From positions 1,654,001 through 1,718,000 of the forward strand of contig NZ_CP045403.1 in NCBI RefSeq assembly GCF_009363695.1: a stretch of 64,000 bases of DNA, given 5' to 3'. Position numbers and translations under genes: made by a program. Shown piece after piece: positions 31,690 to 41,734 of the stretch; the first letter of the stretch is position 1, and each line of letters starts with the position of its first letter. The DNA is from Bacillus sp. THAF10. GTDB taxonomy: Bacteria; Bacillota; Bacilli; Bacillales; Bacillaceae_I. The notes under the pieces are model-generated. The model saw only the letters and a list, made by a program, of their open reading frames with translations, searched no databases and was not told where the DNA came from.

Positions 31690-34371
31690 ATGAAGTGGCA
31701 TGAAATGAGAGCAGAAGAAGTAGAACAACAAATTAATTCTGATATCCATGCTGGCTTGAGTGAGTCAGAAGCGAAGAGCCGTTTGCATCAATTTGGGACG
31801 AACGAGCTAAAGGAAGCGGAACGACCGAACGCCTTTTTGTTGTTTTTAGAACAGTTTAAGGATTTTATGGTTGTCGTTTTATTGGCTGCCACACTCATTT
31901 CCGGACTATTAGGAGAGTACATTGATGCAGTTGCCATCATTGCAATCGTTGTAATTAATGCATTTTTAGGTTTCTTTCAGGAAAGAAAAGCCGAGAAATC
32001 CTTGCAGGCATTAAAAGAGCTATCTGCTCCACAGGTGATGGTATTAAGAGAAAGCGAATGGCGAAAGGTTGCATCAAAAGATGTTGTGCTTGGTGATATT
32101 ATTAAGTTTTCAAGCGGCGATAGAATTGGAGCGGATTTACGAATTGTACAGGCTAACTCGCTCGAAATAGAAGAATCTGCGCTTACAGGTGAATCTGTTC
32201 CTACCATAAAAAGTGACAAGCCTGTGCACGGCATGGATGTCGCAATAGGGGATCAAGAGAATATGGCCTTTATGGGAACGCTTGTAACTAGAGGATCAGG
32301 AATTGGTGTAGTGGTGGCAACGGGTATGAATACAGCCATGGGTCAAATAGCCGATTTGTTGCAATCTGCTGAATCAACGATTACGCCTCTGCAGCGTAAA
32401 TTGGAGCAGCTTGGAAAAATTTTAATTACTGTGGCCCTCATTTTAACAGTACTTGTCGTAGTAGTGGGAGTCATTCAAGGTCACAGCTTATATGAAATGT
32501 TTCTTGCTGGGGTTTCTCTTGCGGTAGCAGCAATTCCAGAAGGATTACCAGCCATTGTGACTGTTGCGCTCTCACTTGGCGTTCAACGGATGATTAAACA
32601 AAAGTCAATAGTAAGAAAACTCCCTGCAGTCGAAACCTTAGGATGTGCTTCTGTTATTTGTTCGGACAAAACAGGCACACTCACTCAAAACAAAATGACA
32701 GTCACTCACCTCTGGTCAGGAGGTAACATGTGGCATGTGACAGGGAATGGCTATGAGCCTAAAGGAGAATTTCATACAGAGAACAATAAAAGCTCGGTGA
32801 TGGAAAAATCATTAGTCCAACTTCTTACGTTCGGGCTTTTATGTAATAATGCTGAATTAAAAGTAAAAAACAAACAATATGTATTAGACGGTGACCCAAC
32901 GGAGGGAGCATTAGTGGTTGCTGCCATGAAGGCAGGGTATACTCGGGAGGGCATCAGCAAAGAGTTTCAAGTGATAAAAGAATTTCCATTTGATTCAGAG
33001 AGAAAGATGATGAGTGTTGTGGTAAAGGATGAACTCGGAAAGATGTTTGTTATTACAAAAGGTGCACCAGACGTGATAGCAAATGGTTGTGAAGCGATTT
33101 TATGGCAAGGGAAACGAGAGGTTTTCTCTGATAAGCATCAGCATGCTGTGAAAGATACGGTACACAGCTTAGCATCACAGGCCCTTAGAAATATAGCAGT
33201 GGCATTTAAACCAATCTCCTCCTTTCATGAAGAGTTGTTAGAAAAGGATATAGAAAAAGATCTTATCTTCATAGGGCTACAAGGGATGATTGATCCGCCA
33301 CGACAAGAAGTGAAGCAAGCAGTGAAAGAGTGTAGGGAGGCTGGAATCAAAACGGTCATGATTACAGGTGATCATGTGATTACCGCGAAAGCCATTGCGA
33401 CAGAAATAGGGATTCTGCCAATGGGTGGTAAGGTTTTAGAGGGGAAAAGTTTACAGACCATGACGCAAGGTGAACTAGAAGATATTGTAGATGACGTGTA
33501 TGTCTATGCTAGAGTGTCGCCACAGCATAAGCTTTCCATCGTCAAAGCGCTCCAGAAAAAAGGACATATTGTTGCCATGACAGGAGATGGAGTAAACGAT
33601 GCTCCTGCCATTAAGGCATCAGATATTGGTATTGCGATGGGGATTACCGGTACAGATGTGGCAAAGGAAGCATCTTCCCTCGTATTGCTTGATGACAATT
33701 TTGCAACGATAAAGGCTGCAATTAAAGAAGGTAGAAACATCTATGAGAATATAAGAAAATTTATCAGATATTTACTAGCATCCAATGTTGGAGAAATTCT
33801 CGTGATGCTCTTTGCGATGCTTTTAGCACTCCCTTTACCACTAGTACCAATCCAGATTTTGTGGGTGAATCTTGTGACTGATGGATTACCTGCGATGGCG
33901 CTAGGACTTGATCAAGCTGAGGGTGATGTAATGAAGCGTAAGCCAAGACACCCAAAAGAAGGGGTCTTTGCTCGCGGTTTATGGTGGAAAATAATCTCAA
34001 GAGGCTTTTTAATCGGACTTGCTACATTGCTCGCATTTTTGATTGTCTATAAGCAACATCCTGATAATCTTATCTACGCACAAACTGTAGCATTTGCAAC
34101 TTTAGTTATGGCACAGTTGATTCATGTCTTTGACTGCCGAAGCGACCGTTCTATTTTTCATCGAAACCCGTTTCAGAATTTGTATTTGGTAGGAGCCGTC
34201 ATTTCTAGCATCATCCTCATGCTGATTGTGATTTACTACCCGCCATTACAAGTTATCTTCCATACTGTCTCCCTTGCGCCTAAAGAATGGCTGCTGATCT
34301 TAGGAATGGCTTCCTTGCCAACATTTCTTTTAGTGGGATCTCTCTTTACAAGTAAAAAGAAAAAAATATGA
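31690..34371 (+). CDS. Calcium-transporting P-type ATPase (YloB-like)
   Basis: 893 residues, P2A SERCA-like pump. Seen: N-terminal cation ATPase domain (SGLSESEAKSRLHQFGTNEL pattern), actuator motif TGES, PEGLPAIVTVALSLGV in membrane helix 4, phosphorylation site DKTGTLT with Asp near residue 326, KGAPD nucleotide motif, MITGDH, TGDGVNDAPA, and about ten membrane segments. B. subtilis YloB is a vegetative/sporulation Ca2+ ATPase. ATG 31690 has GAGGTGTGA before it. Specificity for Ca2+ over Mn2+ is inferred from family. Confidence 0.95.
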   Translation: MKWHEMRAEEVEQQINSDIHAGLSESEAKSRLHQFGTNELKEAERPNAFLLFLEQFKDFMVVVLLAATLISGLLGEYIDAVAIIAIVVINAFLGFFQERKAEKSLQALKELSAPQVMVLRESEWRKVASKDVVLGDIIKFSSGDRIGADLRIVQANSLEIEESALTGESVPTIKSDKPVHGMDVAIGDQENMAFMGTLVTRGSGIGVVVATGMNTAMGQIADLLQSAESTITPLQRKLEQLGKILITVALILTVLVVVVGVIQGHSLYEMFLAGVSLAVAAIPEGLPAIVTVALSLGVQRMIKQKSIVRKLPAVETLGCASVICSDKTGTLTQNKMTVTHLWSGGNMWHVTGNGYEPKGEFHTENNKSSVMEKSLVQLLTFGLLCNNAELKVKNKQYVLDGDPTEGALVVAAMKAGYTREGISKEFQVIKEFPFDSERKMMSVVVKDELGKMFVITKGAPDVIANGCEAILWQGKREVFSDKHQHAVKDTVHSLASQALRNIAVAFKPISSFHEELLEKDIEKDLIFIGLQGMIDPPRQEVKQAVKECREAGIKTVMITGDHVITAKAIATEIGILPMGGKVLEGKSLQTMTQGELEDIVDDVYVYARVSPQHKLSIVKALQKKGHIVAMTGDGVNDAPAIKASDIGIAMGITGTDVAKEASSLVLLDDNFATIKAAIKEGRNIYENIRKFIRYLLASNVGEILVMLFAMLLALPLPLVPIQILWVNLVTDGLPAMALGLDQAEGDVMKRKPRHPKEGVFARGLWWKIISRGFLIGLATLLAFLIVYKQHPDNLIYAQTVAFATLVMAQLIHVFDCRSDRSIFHRNPFQNLYLVGAVISSIILMLIVIYYPPLQVIFHTVSLAPKEWLLILGMASLPTFLLVGSLFTSKKKKI

Positions 34372-34377
34372 TATAAT
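34369..34377 (+). promoter_or_regulatory. Extended -10 promoter before yloC
   Basis: TGATATAAT is a perfect extended -10 whose TG overlaps the ATPase stop codon. A TTTACA sits 21 bases upstream, too far for a standard -35. It may serve yloC-remA-gmk-rpoZ. Confidence 0.5.
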
Positions 34378-34385
34378 GGTGAAAG

Positions 34386-34415
34386 AAGGTAGTAGAGAAA
34401 AGTCTCTATTACCTT
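34386..34415 (+). promoter_or_regulatory. 13-bp hairpin in the yloC leader
   Basis: AAGGTAGTAGAGA pairs with TCTCTATTACCTT over 13 positions (one G-U) around AAAG. It begins about nine bases after the extended -10, so it would be the 5' end of that transcript. The following bases (TCTTACG) are a poor T tract, so a terminator for the ATPase gene is possible but weak. Confidence 0.6.
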
Positions 34416-34491
34416 TCTTACGTGTTAGGATGTTGTAAAAATAACTTTCAAAATAAGGCAAAGAGTGCTAATATAGTGGTTGCTTAGCATC

Positions 34492-34513
34492 TAAGTATAA
34501 AAAAATATACTTA
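34492..34513. repeat. Inverted repeat TAAGTATA-N6-TATACTTA before yloC
   Basis: Exact 8-base arms separated by six A, ending 18 bases before the yloC ATG. Could be a protein-binding operator or a weak RNA hairpin near the ribosome binding site. Confidence 0.5.
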
Positions 34514-34531
34514 AGATCGGACGTGAGATTA

Positions 34532-35404
34532 ATGGTAAAAAGCATGACAGGCTTTGGCCATTCAGAAGCATCCTATGACAATGTGAAAATCGTGGTCGAA
34601 ATGAAATCTGTTAACCATAGATTTTGTGAAATCATAGTCAGGATGCCTAAGCAGTTTATGTTGTTAGAAGAAAAAATAAAAAAAGAAGTGGCGTCCATCA
34701 TCCAGAGAGGACGTGTAGAAATATTTATCACCACTGAAGGAGGCTTATCTGGAAAACAACTTTCAGTGGATTGGGATCTTTTAGGAATGTACATAGAAGA
34801 GATTCAAGAAATGAAAAATCGATATAATATTTCCGGTTCTATTGAAGTGAGTGATATACTTAAAATAGAAGAGCTTTTTGTTCTATCACAATCAGAAAAG
34901 CTCATCTCGGAATTAGAGACTCCTTTACTAGAGCAAGTCCGAACAGCAGCTGAACAGTTGCTCAAGATGAGACAAATAGAAGGGGAAGCTCTTAGAGAAG
35001 ATGTCCAAGTGCACCTAGACAAAATAGAAGATGATGCTGACAGTATTAAACAGTTAGCTCCATCTGTCGCTCTTGCTTATCGGGAAAGATTAGAAAAAAG
35101 GCTCAAGGAATATCTCGAATCTCAAATTGATGAGCAAAGAATACTTGCGGAAGCCGCGATCTTTAGTGAAAAAGCAGACATCAATGAAGAATTAAGTAGA
35201 ATACATAGTCATCTAGAGCAGTGCCGACAGTGCCTCTTTATTTCAGAGCCTGTGGGAAGAAAACTAGATTTTCTCACTCAGGAGCTTAACCGGGAGATTA
35301 ACACGATTGGTTCCAAGGCGAATGATGCAAAGATTGCCAGTTTTGTAGTGGATATGAAGGCTTCATTAGAAAAAATAAAAGAGCAAGTGCAAAACATTGA
35401 GTAA
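34532..35404 (+). CDS. yloC: YicC-family endoribonuclease YloC
   Basis: 290 residues. YicC/YloC family: N-terminal KSMTGFGHSEASYD, EMKSVNHRFCEIIVRMP, and a C-terminal region with FLTQELNREINTIGSKANDA and a conserved Asp/Glu set. E. coli YicC and B. subtilis YloC have been described as a distinct class of endoribonuclease; activity here is inferred. ATG 34532 fits the family start; a GTG at 34523 is possible. It is preceded by an inverted repeat (34492-34513) and leads the remA-gmk-rpoZ set. Confidence 0.93.
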   Translation: MVKSMTGFGHSEASYDNVKIVVEMKSVNHRFCEIIVRMPKQFMLLEEKIKKEVASIIQRGRVEIFITTEGGLSGKQLSVDWDLLGMYIEEIQEMKNRYNISGSIEVSDILKIEELFVLSQSEKLISELETPLLEQVRTAAEQLLKMRQIEGEALREDVQVHLDKIEDDADSIKQLAPSVALAYRERLEKRLKEYLESQIDEQRILAEAAIFSEKADINEELSRIHSHLEQCRQCLFISEPVGRKLDFLTQELNREINTIGSKANDAKIASFVVDMKASLEKIKEQVQNIE

Positions 35405-35464
35405 TCTTTGATTATCAATAGAAAAACAAGGTTAAAATAGAGTTTGTAACTAGAGGTGAGAACC

Positions 35465-35728
35465 ATGAATATTAAATTGATAAATATTGGCTTTGGTAAT
35501 ATTGTTTCTGCAAATAGGATTATCTCTATCGTCAGTCCGGAATCTGCTCCGATAAAACGTATTATTCAGGATGCAAGAGATCAAGGTATGCTAATTGATG
35601 CAACATATGGTAGAAGAACAAGGGCTGTGTTGGTCATGGATAGCGATCATGTTATTTTATCTGCAGTCCAACCTGAGACTGTTGCACAAAGGCTAATTAA
35701 TAAAGATGATATGTCTGATGAAGGGTAG
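35465..35728 (+). CDS. remA: Extracellular matrix regulator RemA (DUF370)
   Basis: 87 residues, nearly identical in pattern to B. subtilis RemA ([51 protein letters not shown]). RemA is a DNA-binding protein that activates biofilm matrix and osmoprotection operons. I chose ATG 35465; the upstream GTG (35456) is the ribosome binding site AGAGGTGAG. The conserved neighbourhood yloC-remA-gmk-rpoZ is typical of Firmicutes. Confidence 0.96.
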   Translation: MNIKLINIGFGNIVSANRIISIVSPESAPIKRIIQDARDQGMLIDATYGRRTRAVLVMDSDHVILSAVQPETVAQRLINKDDMSDEG

Positions 35729-35742
35729 GTATTTATAGATAA

Positions 35743-36357
<615 letters not shown>

Positions 36358-36358
36358 T

Positions 36359-36592
36359 ATGTTATACCCATCTATTGACTCACTCATGCAAAAGCTTGAT
36401 TCTAAATACACGTTGGTTACTGTATCAGCAAGACGTGCAAGAGAGATGCAGCAACAAAATGATCAAATGATCGAAAAGACAGCTTCCTTTAAATGCGTCG
36501 GAAAAGCACTAGAAGAGATCGATGCGGGACTTTTAACTGCAAAATCCATAAAAACTGCTGAAAGAAGCGAAGGAATCCTTAATTACAAGTAA
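36359..36592 (+). CDS. rpoZ: RNA polymerase omega subunit
   Basis: 77 residues. Starts [20 protein letters not shown] (RpoZ opening) and has the core [10 protein letters not shown]. Assists assembly of the beta-prime subunit. ATG 36359 starts one base after the gmk stop, with GGAGGC upstream inside gmk; earlier in-frame starts would lie within gmk. The gmk-rpoZ pair is conserved widely. A terminator follows at once. Confidence 0.96.
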   Translation: MLYPSIDSLMQKLDSKYTLVTVSARRAREMQQQNDQMIEKTASFKCVGKALEEIDAGLLTAKSIKTAERSEGILNYK

Positions 36593-36627
36593 AAATAACA
36601 ACCTAGAGATAGGTTGTTATTTTTTTA
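36592..36627 (+). terminator. Terminator after rpoZ
   Basis: AAAATAACAACCTA pairs with TAGGTTGTTATTTT around GAGA, followed by TTT. Confidence 0.92.
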
Positions 36628-36667
36628 AGGTATCGGCATTGCTTTTTTATAAACGGGGGTAGATTAC

Positions 36668-37873
36668 ATGTTGAAAAACAAAAAAATCTTATTATGTGTC
36701 ACAGGGGGGATTGCTGTCTATAAAGCAGTTGCCTTAACAAGTAAGCTTGTGCAACAAGGAGCAGAAGTAAAGGTCATCATGACCGAATCTGCCTGCAAAT
36801 TTGTGACTCCCTTATCCTTTCAGGCACTTTCACGAAATGAAGTTTTTACCGACACGTTTGCTGAGAAAGATCCTTCTGTCATTTCCCATATTGATTTAGC
36901 AGATTGGGCTGATCTAAATCTTGTTGCTCCCGCAACGGCCAATACCATCGGCAAGCTTGCCAATGGAATAGCAGATGATATGGTAACGACCACTCTCCTT
37001 GCAACCACCGCACCAGTCTGGATTGCACCAGCCATGAATGTCCATATGTACGATCACCCAGCGGTAAAAGATAATATGACCCGCTTAGCATCTTTTGGTT
37101 ACCACTTTATTGAGCCTGGAGAGGGCTTTTTAGCTTGTGGATATGTTGGAAAAGGAAGATTAGAAGAACCAGAGTCCATTGTGGTTGCTTTGGAAAATTA
37201 TTTTCAAGAAAAAAAGCCGCTCAGCGGAAAAAATGTGCTTGTCACAGCAGGTCCGACAGTGGAAAAGGTCGATCCTGTGCGTTTCTTTTCCAATCATTCT
37301 TCGGGTAAAATGGGGTATGCAATCGCGGAAAAGGCAGCTAGTTTGGGTGCAAAGGTGACACTCGTTTCAGGACCAACCAATTTATGTGACCCGGTGAATG
37401 TAAGTACGTATAGAGTGGAATCTGCACAAGAGATGTATGAAAAAGTTCTTTCCCTTTACGAAGAAGCGGATATTGTTATAAAATCAGCAGCGGTTGCGGA
37501 CTATCGACCAAAATTTGTTTATGATCGTAAAGTGAAAAAACAAACGGAAGATCTGGTTATTGAAATGGAGCGCACGATGGATATTTTAAAAACGCTTGGA
37601 GAGAAGAAGAAGCATCAATTCTTAGTCGGCTTTGCAGCGGAAACAAATAATGTCGAAGAATACGCGCAAGGGAAGTTACAAAAGAAAAATTTAGATCTCG
37701 TTGTGGCTAATAATATTACCCAAACCGGCGCCGGATTTGGTACAGATACAAACATTGTTACCCTATTTCATAAGGATGGAACGGCTCAATCACTCCCTTT
37801 GATGTCTAAAAATGATGTAGCTGCTCGTTTATTAGATGAAATTAGCAAAAAGCTTAAGGAACCAAACGCATGA
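36668..37873 (+). CDS. coaBC: Bifunctional phosphopantothenoylcysteine decarboxylase / phosphopantothenate-cysteine ligase
   Basis: 401 residues. N-terminal CoaC flavoprotein (about 1-185: LCVTGGIAVYKA, APAMNVHMYDHPAV, substrate-loop LACGYVGKGRLEEP) and C-terminal CoaB ligase (about 188-401: VLVTAGPTVEKVDPVRFFSN, KSAAVADYRPK, KKNLDLVVANNI). Performs two steps of coenzyme A synthesis. ATG 36668 overlaps nothing upstream; the stop overlaps priA by four bases (ATGA). Confidence 0.97.
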   Translation: MLKNKKILLCVTGGIAVYKAVALTSKLVQQGAEVKVIMTESACKFVTPLSFQALSRNEVFTDTFAEKDPSVISHIDLADWADLNLVAPATANTIGKLANGIADDMVTTTLLATTAPVWIAPAMNVHMYDHPAVKDNMTRLASFGYHFIEPGEGFLACGYVGKGRLEEPESIVVALENYFQEKKPLSGKNVLVTAGPTVEKVDPVRFFSNHSSGKMGYAIAEKAASLGAKVTLVSGPTNLCDPVNVSTYRVESAQEMYEKVLSLYEEADIVIKSAAVADYRPKFVYDRKVKKQTEDLVIEMERTMDILKTLGEKKKHQFLVGFAAETNNVEEYAQGKLQKKNLDLVVANNITQTGAGFGTDTNIVTLFHKDGTAQSLPLMSKNDVAARLLDEISKKLKEPNA

Positions 37874-40278
37874 AATATGCCAGTATAATCGTTGATGTAC
37901 CCGTAAAACAGACGGATCGTGCTTTTGATTATGAAATTCCTGAACAATGGAGAGAAGTAATTGTGCCTGGAATGAGAGTAAATGTTCCTTTTGGTCCCCG
38001 GCAAATTCAAGGGTTTGTGGTTGAGGTAAAAGAGACCACAAGCATCGAAAAAACCAAACCGATATCCGCCTTGATTGATATTGAGCCAATTCTGACAAAC
38101 GAACTAATGAAGCTGGCTGAATGGCTTAGGGACCACACTTTGTGCTTTACGATTTCCGCTTATCAAGCTATGCTGCCAGCGGCTTTAAAGGCAAAATATG
38201 AAAAATGGATTATGGTTAAAAACCCCGCTAAACTGCAACCTGAAATAGAGCTTTTTTTTCAGGGGAAGGACAAAATAAAGTTTGAGGAACTAAGTGGGAC
38301 CAACCATTTCCAGAAAATTAGAGCGTTAATAGATGAGGATACTCTTGAAGTTTATTACGAAGTGAAAGATCGCCTAAAAAAGAAAACACACAAGGTTGTT
38401 AAAATAATTGCTTCACATGAAAAGCTCTTAGAGGTAAAGGGGCAAATATCAACAAGGGCAAAGGCCCAGATTAAGTTAATTCATCATTTATTAGAGACTC
38501 AACAAGAAATACTAGAAAAGAAGTGGCTAATGGAGGAATTGCAAATAGGTTCTGCTGCCATTGATGCCTTGAAGAAGTATGGAATTATTGAAGAAGTTGA
38601 CGAAGAGATCTATCGCGATCCTTATCAAGACAGAACGTTCACTCCCACCTCTCCACTTCCACTTACTCCCCAACAACAAGAAGCAATCAGTCCTATTCTC
38701 GATTCGATTGAACAAAAAAAGCATGATGGCTATGTGATGTTTGGAGTAACAGGAAGTGGGAAAACCGAGGTATACATGCAGGCTGTCCATGAAGTTTTGC
38801 AAAAAGGAAAAGAAGCGATTGTGTTGGTACCTGAAATTGCCCTTACTCCTCAAATGGTCAACAGATTTAAATCTCGTTTTGGCTCAGATGTGGCCGTTTT
38901 GCACAGTGGCCTTGGTATGGGGGAAAAGTATGATGAATGGCGCAAAATTCATCGTAAAGAAGTACGGGTAGTTGTGGGAGCACGCTCAGCAATATTTGCA
39001 CCTTTTGAAAACATTGGAATCATAATCATTGATGAAGAACACGAAACCAGCTATAAACAAGAAGACTCCCCACGATATCATGCAAGAGATATTGCCATGG
39101 AGAGAGGGCGGTTCCATCATTGCCCGGTTGTGCTTGGAAGTGCCACTCCAACCTTAGAGACTTTTGCACGTGCGTCAAAGGGCGTGTATAAGCTTTTGAA
39201 AATGGACAAGCGAATGAGCGAACAGGGTATGCCTGATGTGGATATCGTGGATATGCGAGAAGAGCTTCGCGAAGGAAATCGATCGATGTTTTCGAGAACA
39301 CTTCTAGAAAAGCTTCAAGAGCGCTTAGAGCGAGGAGAACAATCGGTTTTATTTTTGAACAAAAGAGGTTATTCTTCCTTTGTTATGTGTCGAGACTGTG
39401 GATATGTGGTAGAATGTCCGCATTGTGATATTTCTTTAACCTATCACAGAAGTTCCAATGGGATGAAATGTCATTATTGCGGGTATGAAGAGCCTGTCAA
39501 ATCCACTTGCCCTAGCTGTGATAGTGAGCATTTTCGTTTTTTTGGTACGGGAACACAAAAGGTAGAAGAAGAGCTGACAAAGCTATTGCCAGAGGCTAGA
39601 GTGATACGGATGGATGTTGATACAACCAGGAAAAAAGGTGCCCATGAAAAGCTCTTAGAGCAGTTTGGAGCACGTAAAGCTGATATCCTGTTGGGGACGC
39701 AAATGATAGCAAAGGGTCTGGATTTTCCTTATGTTACACTTGTTGGTGTACTAACAGCTGATACGATGCTAAATATTCCGGACTTTCGTTCGTCTGAGAA
39801 AACCTTTCAATTATTAACCCAGGTCTCAGGAAGAGCCGGACGTCACACTCTAAAAGGAGAGGTTGTGGTTCAAACCTATTCACCTGAGCATTATAGTGTC
39901 GAGTTGGCAGGTTCCCATGATTATCTTCAGTTTTATCATAAAGAAATGCAGGTGCGAAAGCTTCATCAGTATCCACCCTTTTACTACCTTGCACTCGTAA
40001 CGGTCACTCATATGGAGCTGACAAAGGTGGTATCCGTAACAGAGAGCATTACAAGGTATCTAAATGGAAAGCTTTCAAACACTGCGGTTATTTTAGGTCC
40101 TGTTGCCTCGCCGATTTCGAGAATAAAGGACCGTTATCGCTATCAATGTATTATTAAATATAAAAAAGAACCACAGCTTGAGGAGATTCTAAAGAGTATT
40201 CTTGAAAAGTATCAAACAACGATGGATCAAGAAAAATTAGCCATTCATATTGATTTAAACCCTTATATGCTGATGTAG
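37870..40278 (+). CDS. priA: Primosomal replication protein N' (helicase PriA)
   Basis: 802 residues. N-terminal 3' DNA-binding domain (1-100), Walker A GVTGSGKTEVY (about residue 294), DEEH box (IIIDEEHETSYKQE), zinc-binding region with four Cys pairs (CRDC, CPHC, CHYC, CPSC) between about 510 and 560, and helicase C motif GTQMIAKGLDFP and QVSGRAGR. Restarts collapsed replication forks by loading DnaB/DnaD-type proteins. Start overlaps coaBC; def follows after 23 bases. Confidence 0.98.
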   Translation: MKYASIIVDVPVKQTDRAFDYEIPEQWREVIVPGMRVNVPFGPRQIQGFVVEVKETTSIEKTKPISALIDIEPILTNELMKLAEWLRDHTLCFTISAYQAMLPAALKAKYEKWIMVKNPAKLQPEIELFFQGKDKIKFEELSGTNHFQKIRALIDEDTLEVYYEVKDRLKKKTHKVVKIIASHEKLLEVKGQISTRAKAQIKLIHHLLETQQEILEKKWLMEELQIGSAAIDALKKYGIIEEVDEEIYRDPYQDRTFTPTSPLPLTPQQQEAISPILDSIEQKKHDGYVMFGVTGSGKTEVYMQAVHEVLQKGKEAIVLVPEIALTPQMVNRFKSRFGSDVAVLHSGLGMGEKYDEWRKIHRKEVRVVVGARSAIFAPFENIGIIIIDEEHETSYKQEDSPRYHARDIAMERGRFHHCPVVLGSATPTLETFARASKGVYKLLKMDKRMSEQGMPDVDIVDMREELREGNRSMFSRTLLEKLQERLERGEQSVLFLNKRGYSSFVMCRDCGYVVECPHCDISLTYHRSSNGMKCHYCGYEEPVKSTCPSCDSEHFRFFGTGTQKVEEELTKLLPEARVIRMDVDTTRKKGAHEKLLEQFGARKADILLGTQMIAKGLDFPYVTLVGVLTADTMLNIPDFRSSEKTFQLLTQVSGRAGRHTLKGEVVVQTYSPEHYSVELAGSHDYLQFYHKEMQVRKLHQYPPFYYLALVTVTHMELTKVVSVTESITRYLNGKLSNTAVILGPVASPISRIKDRYRYQCIIKYKKEPQLEEILKSILEKYQTTMDQEKLAIHIDLNPYMLM

Positions 40279-40301
40279 AGAAAAGCTTGGAGGAATGAAG
40301 A

Positions 40302-40781
40302 TTGACAATACTAGATATCGTGAAATATCCGTCTCCAGTTTTAGAGGAAAATTGCGAAGTGGTGACGGTTTTTGATAAAAGATTACATCGCTTACTCTCC
40401 AATATGTATAACACGATGCTTGAAGCGGACGGAGTCGGTTTAGCAGCGCCACAAATCGGGATTGCCAAAAGAATTGCCATAGTGGATATTGATGATAAAC
40501 ACGGCAAAATTGAAATGATTAATCCTGAAATTCTCGATGCACAAGGAGAGCAGGTCGGCCCTGAGGGTTGCTTAAGTTTTCCTGGACTTTATGGAGAGGT
40601 CAAACGAGCAAATACGGTGAAAATAAAGGCTCAAAACAGAAAAGGTAAGTGGTATGAGTTAGAAGCAAGTGGATTTCTTGCAAGAGCGATTCAACATGAA
40701 ATCGACCATTTGAATGGCGTTCTATTTACCAGCAAAGTGACAAGATACTTCGAAGAAAACGAGCTAGAAGCAGAAGGGTGA
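40302..40781 (+). CDS. def: Peptide deformylase (type 1, Def)
   Basis: 159 residues. Three family motifs present: GVGLAAPQIG, EGCLSFPG (metal Cys), and QHEIDHLNGVLF (two metal His and catalytic Glu). Removes the formyl group from nascent proteins. Start is TTG 40302 with TTGGAGGAATG upstream. Sits directly before fmt, so addition and removal of the formyl group are made together. Confidence 0.97.
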   Translation: MTILDIVKYPSPVLEENCEVVTVFDKRLHRLLSNMYNTMLEADGVGLAAPQIGIAKRIAIVDIDDKHGKIEMINPEILDAQGEQVGPEGCLSFPGLYGEVKRANTVKIKAQNRKGKWYELEASGFLARAIQHEIDHLNGVLFTSKVTRYFEENELEAEG

Positions 40782-40788
40782 ATAAGAG

Positions 40789-41733
40789 ATGAAAAAAATT
40801 GTGTTTATGGGAACTCCAGATTTCGCTGTTCCTGTTTTACAACAAATAATAAAAGATGGCTATGAGGTTATTGCAGTGGTAACACAGCCTGATCGCCCAA
40901 AAGGCAGAAAAAAAGTGCTAACTCCACCGCCTGTAAAAGTAGAAGCAGAGAAACATCACATTCCTGTTTTACAGCCAGAGAAGATAAAGGAGCCCTCAGA
41001 ATATGAAAAAGTAGTCGGGCTAAACCCTGATTTGATTGTGACAGCTGCTTTTGGTCAAATTTTACCAAAGCCATTGCTTGACGCTCCTGAATTTGGCTGC
41101 ATTAACGTCCATGCCTCGTTGCTTCCAAAATATAGAGGAGGTGCGCCTATCCACTACTCCATTATAAAAGGAGAGGAAAAGACAGGTGTCACCGTCATGT
41201 ATATGGTCGAAAAGTTAGATGCGGGGGATATGCTCTCGAGAGTGGAAGTGCCAATTGAAGAAGATGATCATGTTGGAAGCATACATGACAAGCTAAGCAT
41301 TGCTGGTGCCAAACTTCTCTCTGAAACCCTTCCGTTAGTTTTTGAGAAAAAGGTAACAGCAGTGGAGCAAAACCATCAAGAGGCTACCTTTGCGTCCAAT
41401 ATTAAAAGAGAGCAAGAAAAAATCAACTGGGAACAAGATGGTGAATCGGTCTATAATCATATTCGCGGCATGCATCCTTGGCCTGTAGCATATACCACGT
41501 TAGAGGGTCAAGTGATGAAAATCTGGTGGGGGGAAAAGGTTGTAAGCTCCCCAGAAGGTGAAGTGGGGACAATCATACGTAAAGACGAGGATGGTATGGT
41601 TATAAAAACTGGTAACGATACGGCAATAAAAATAACAGATTTACAGCTTGCTGGTAAAAAAAGAATGTCAGGCTCACAGTTCTTAAACGGTGCCGGAGCC
41701 AATTTAACAGTAGGCACGAAGCTAGGAGAATAA
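40789..41733 (+). CDS. fmt: Methionyl-tRNA formyltransferase
   Basis: 314 residues. N-terminal formyltransferase domain ([15 protein letters not shown], catalytic region [20 protein letters not shown] with Asn-His-Ser, and Asp in KLDAGDML) and a C-terminal OB-like tRNA-binding domain (about 205-314). Formylates initiator Met-tRNA with formyl-THF. ATG 40789 follows GAATAAGAG (weak); translation is probably coupled to def seven bases upstream. Confidence 0.98.
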   Translation: MKKIVFMGTPDFAVPVLQQIIKDGYEVIAVVTQPDRPKGRKKVLTPPPVKVEAEKHHIPVLQPEKIKEPSEYEKVVGLNPDLIVTAAFGQILPKPLLDAPEFGCINVHASLLPKYRGGAPIHYSIIKGEEKTGVTVMYMVEKLDAGDMLSRVEVPIEEDDHVGSIHDKLSIAGAKLLSETLPLVFEKKVTAVEQNHQEATFASNIKREQEKINWEQDGESVYNHIRGMHPWPVAYTTLEGQVMKIWWGEKVVSSPEGEVGTIIRKDEDGMVIKTGNDTAIKITDLQLAGKKRMSGSQFLNGAGANLTVGTKLGE

Positions 41734-41734
41734 C

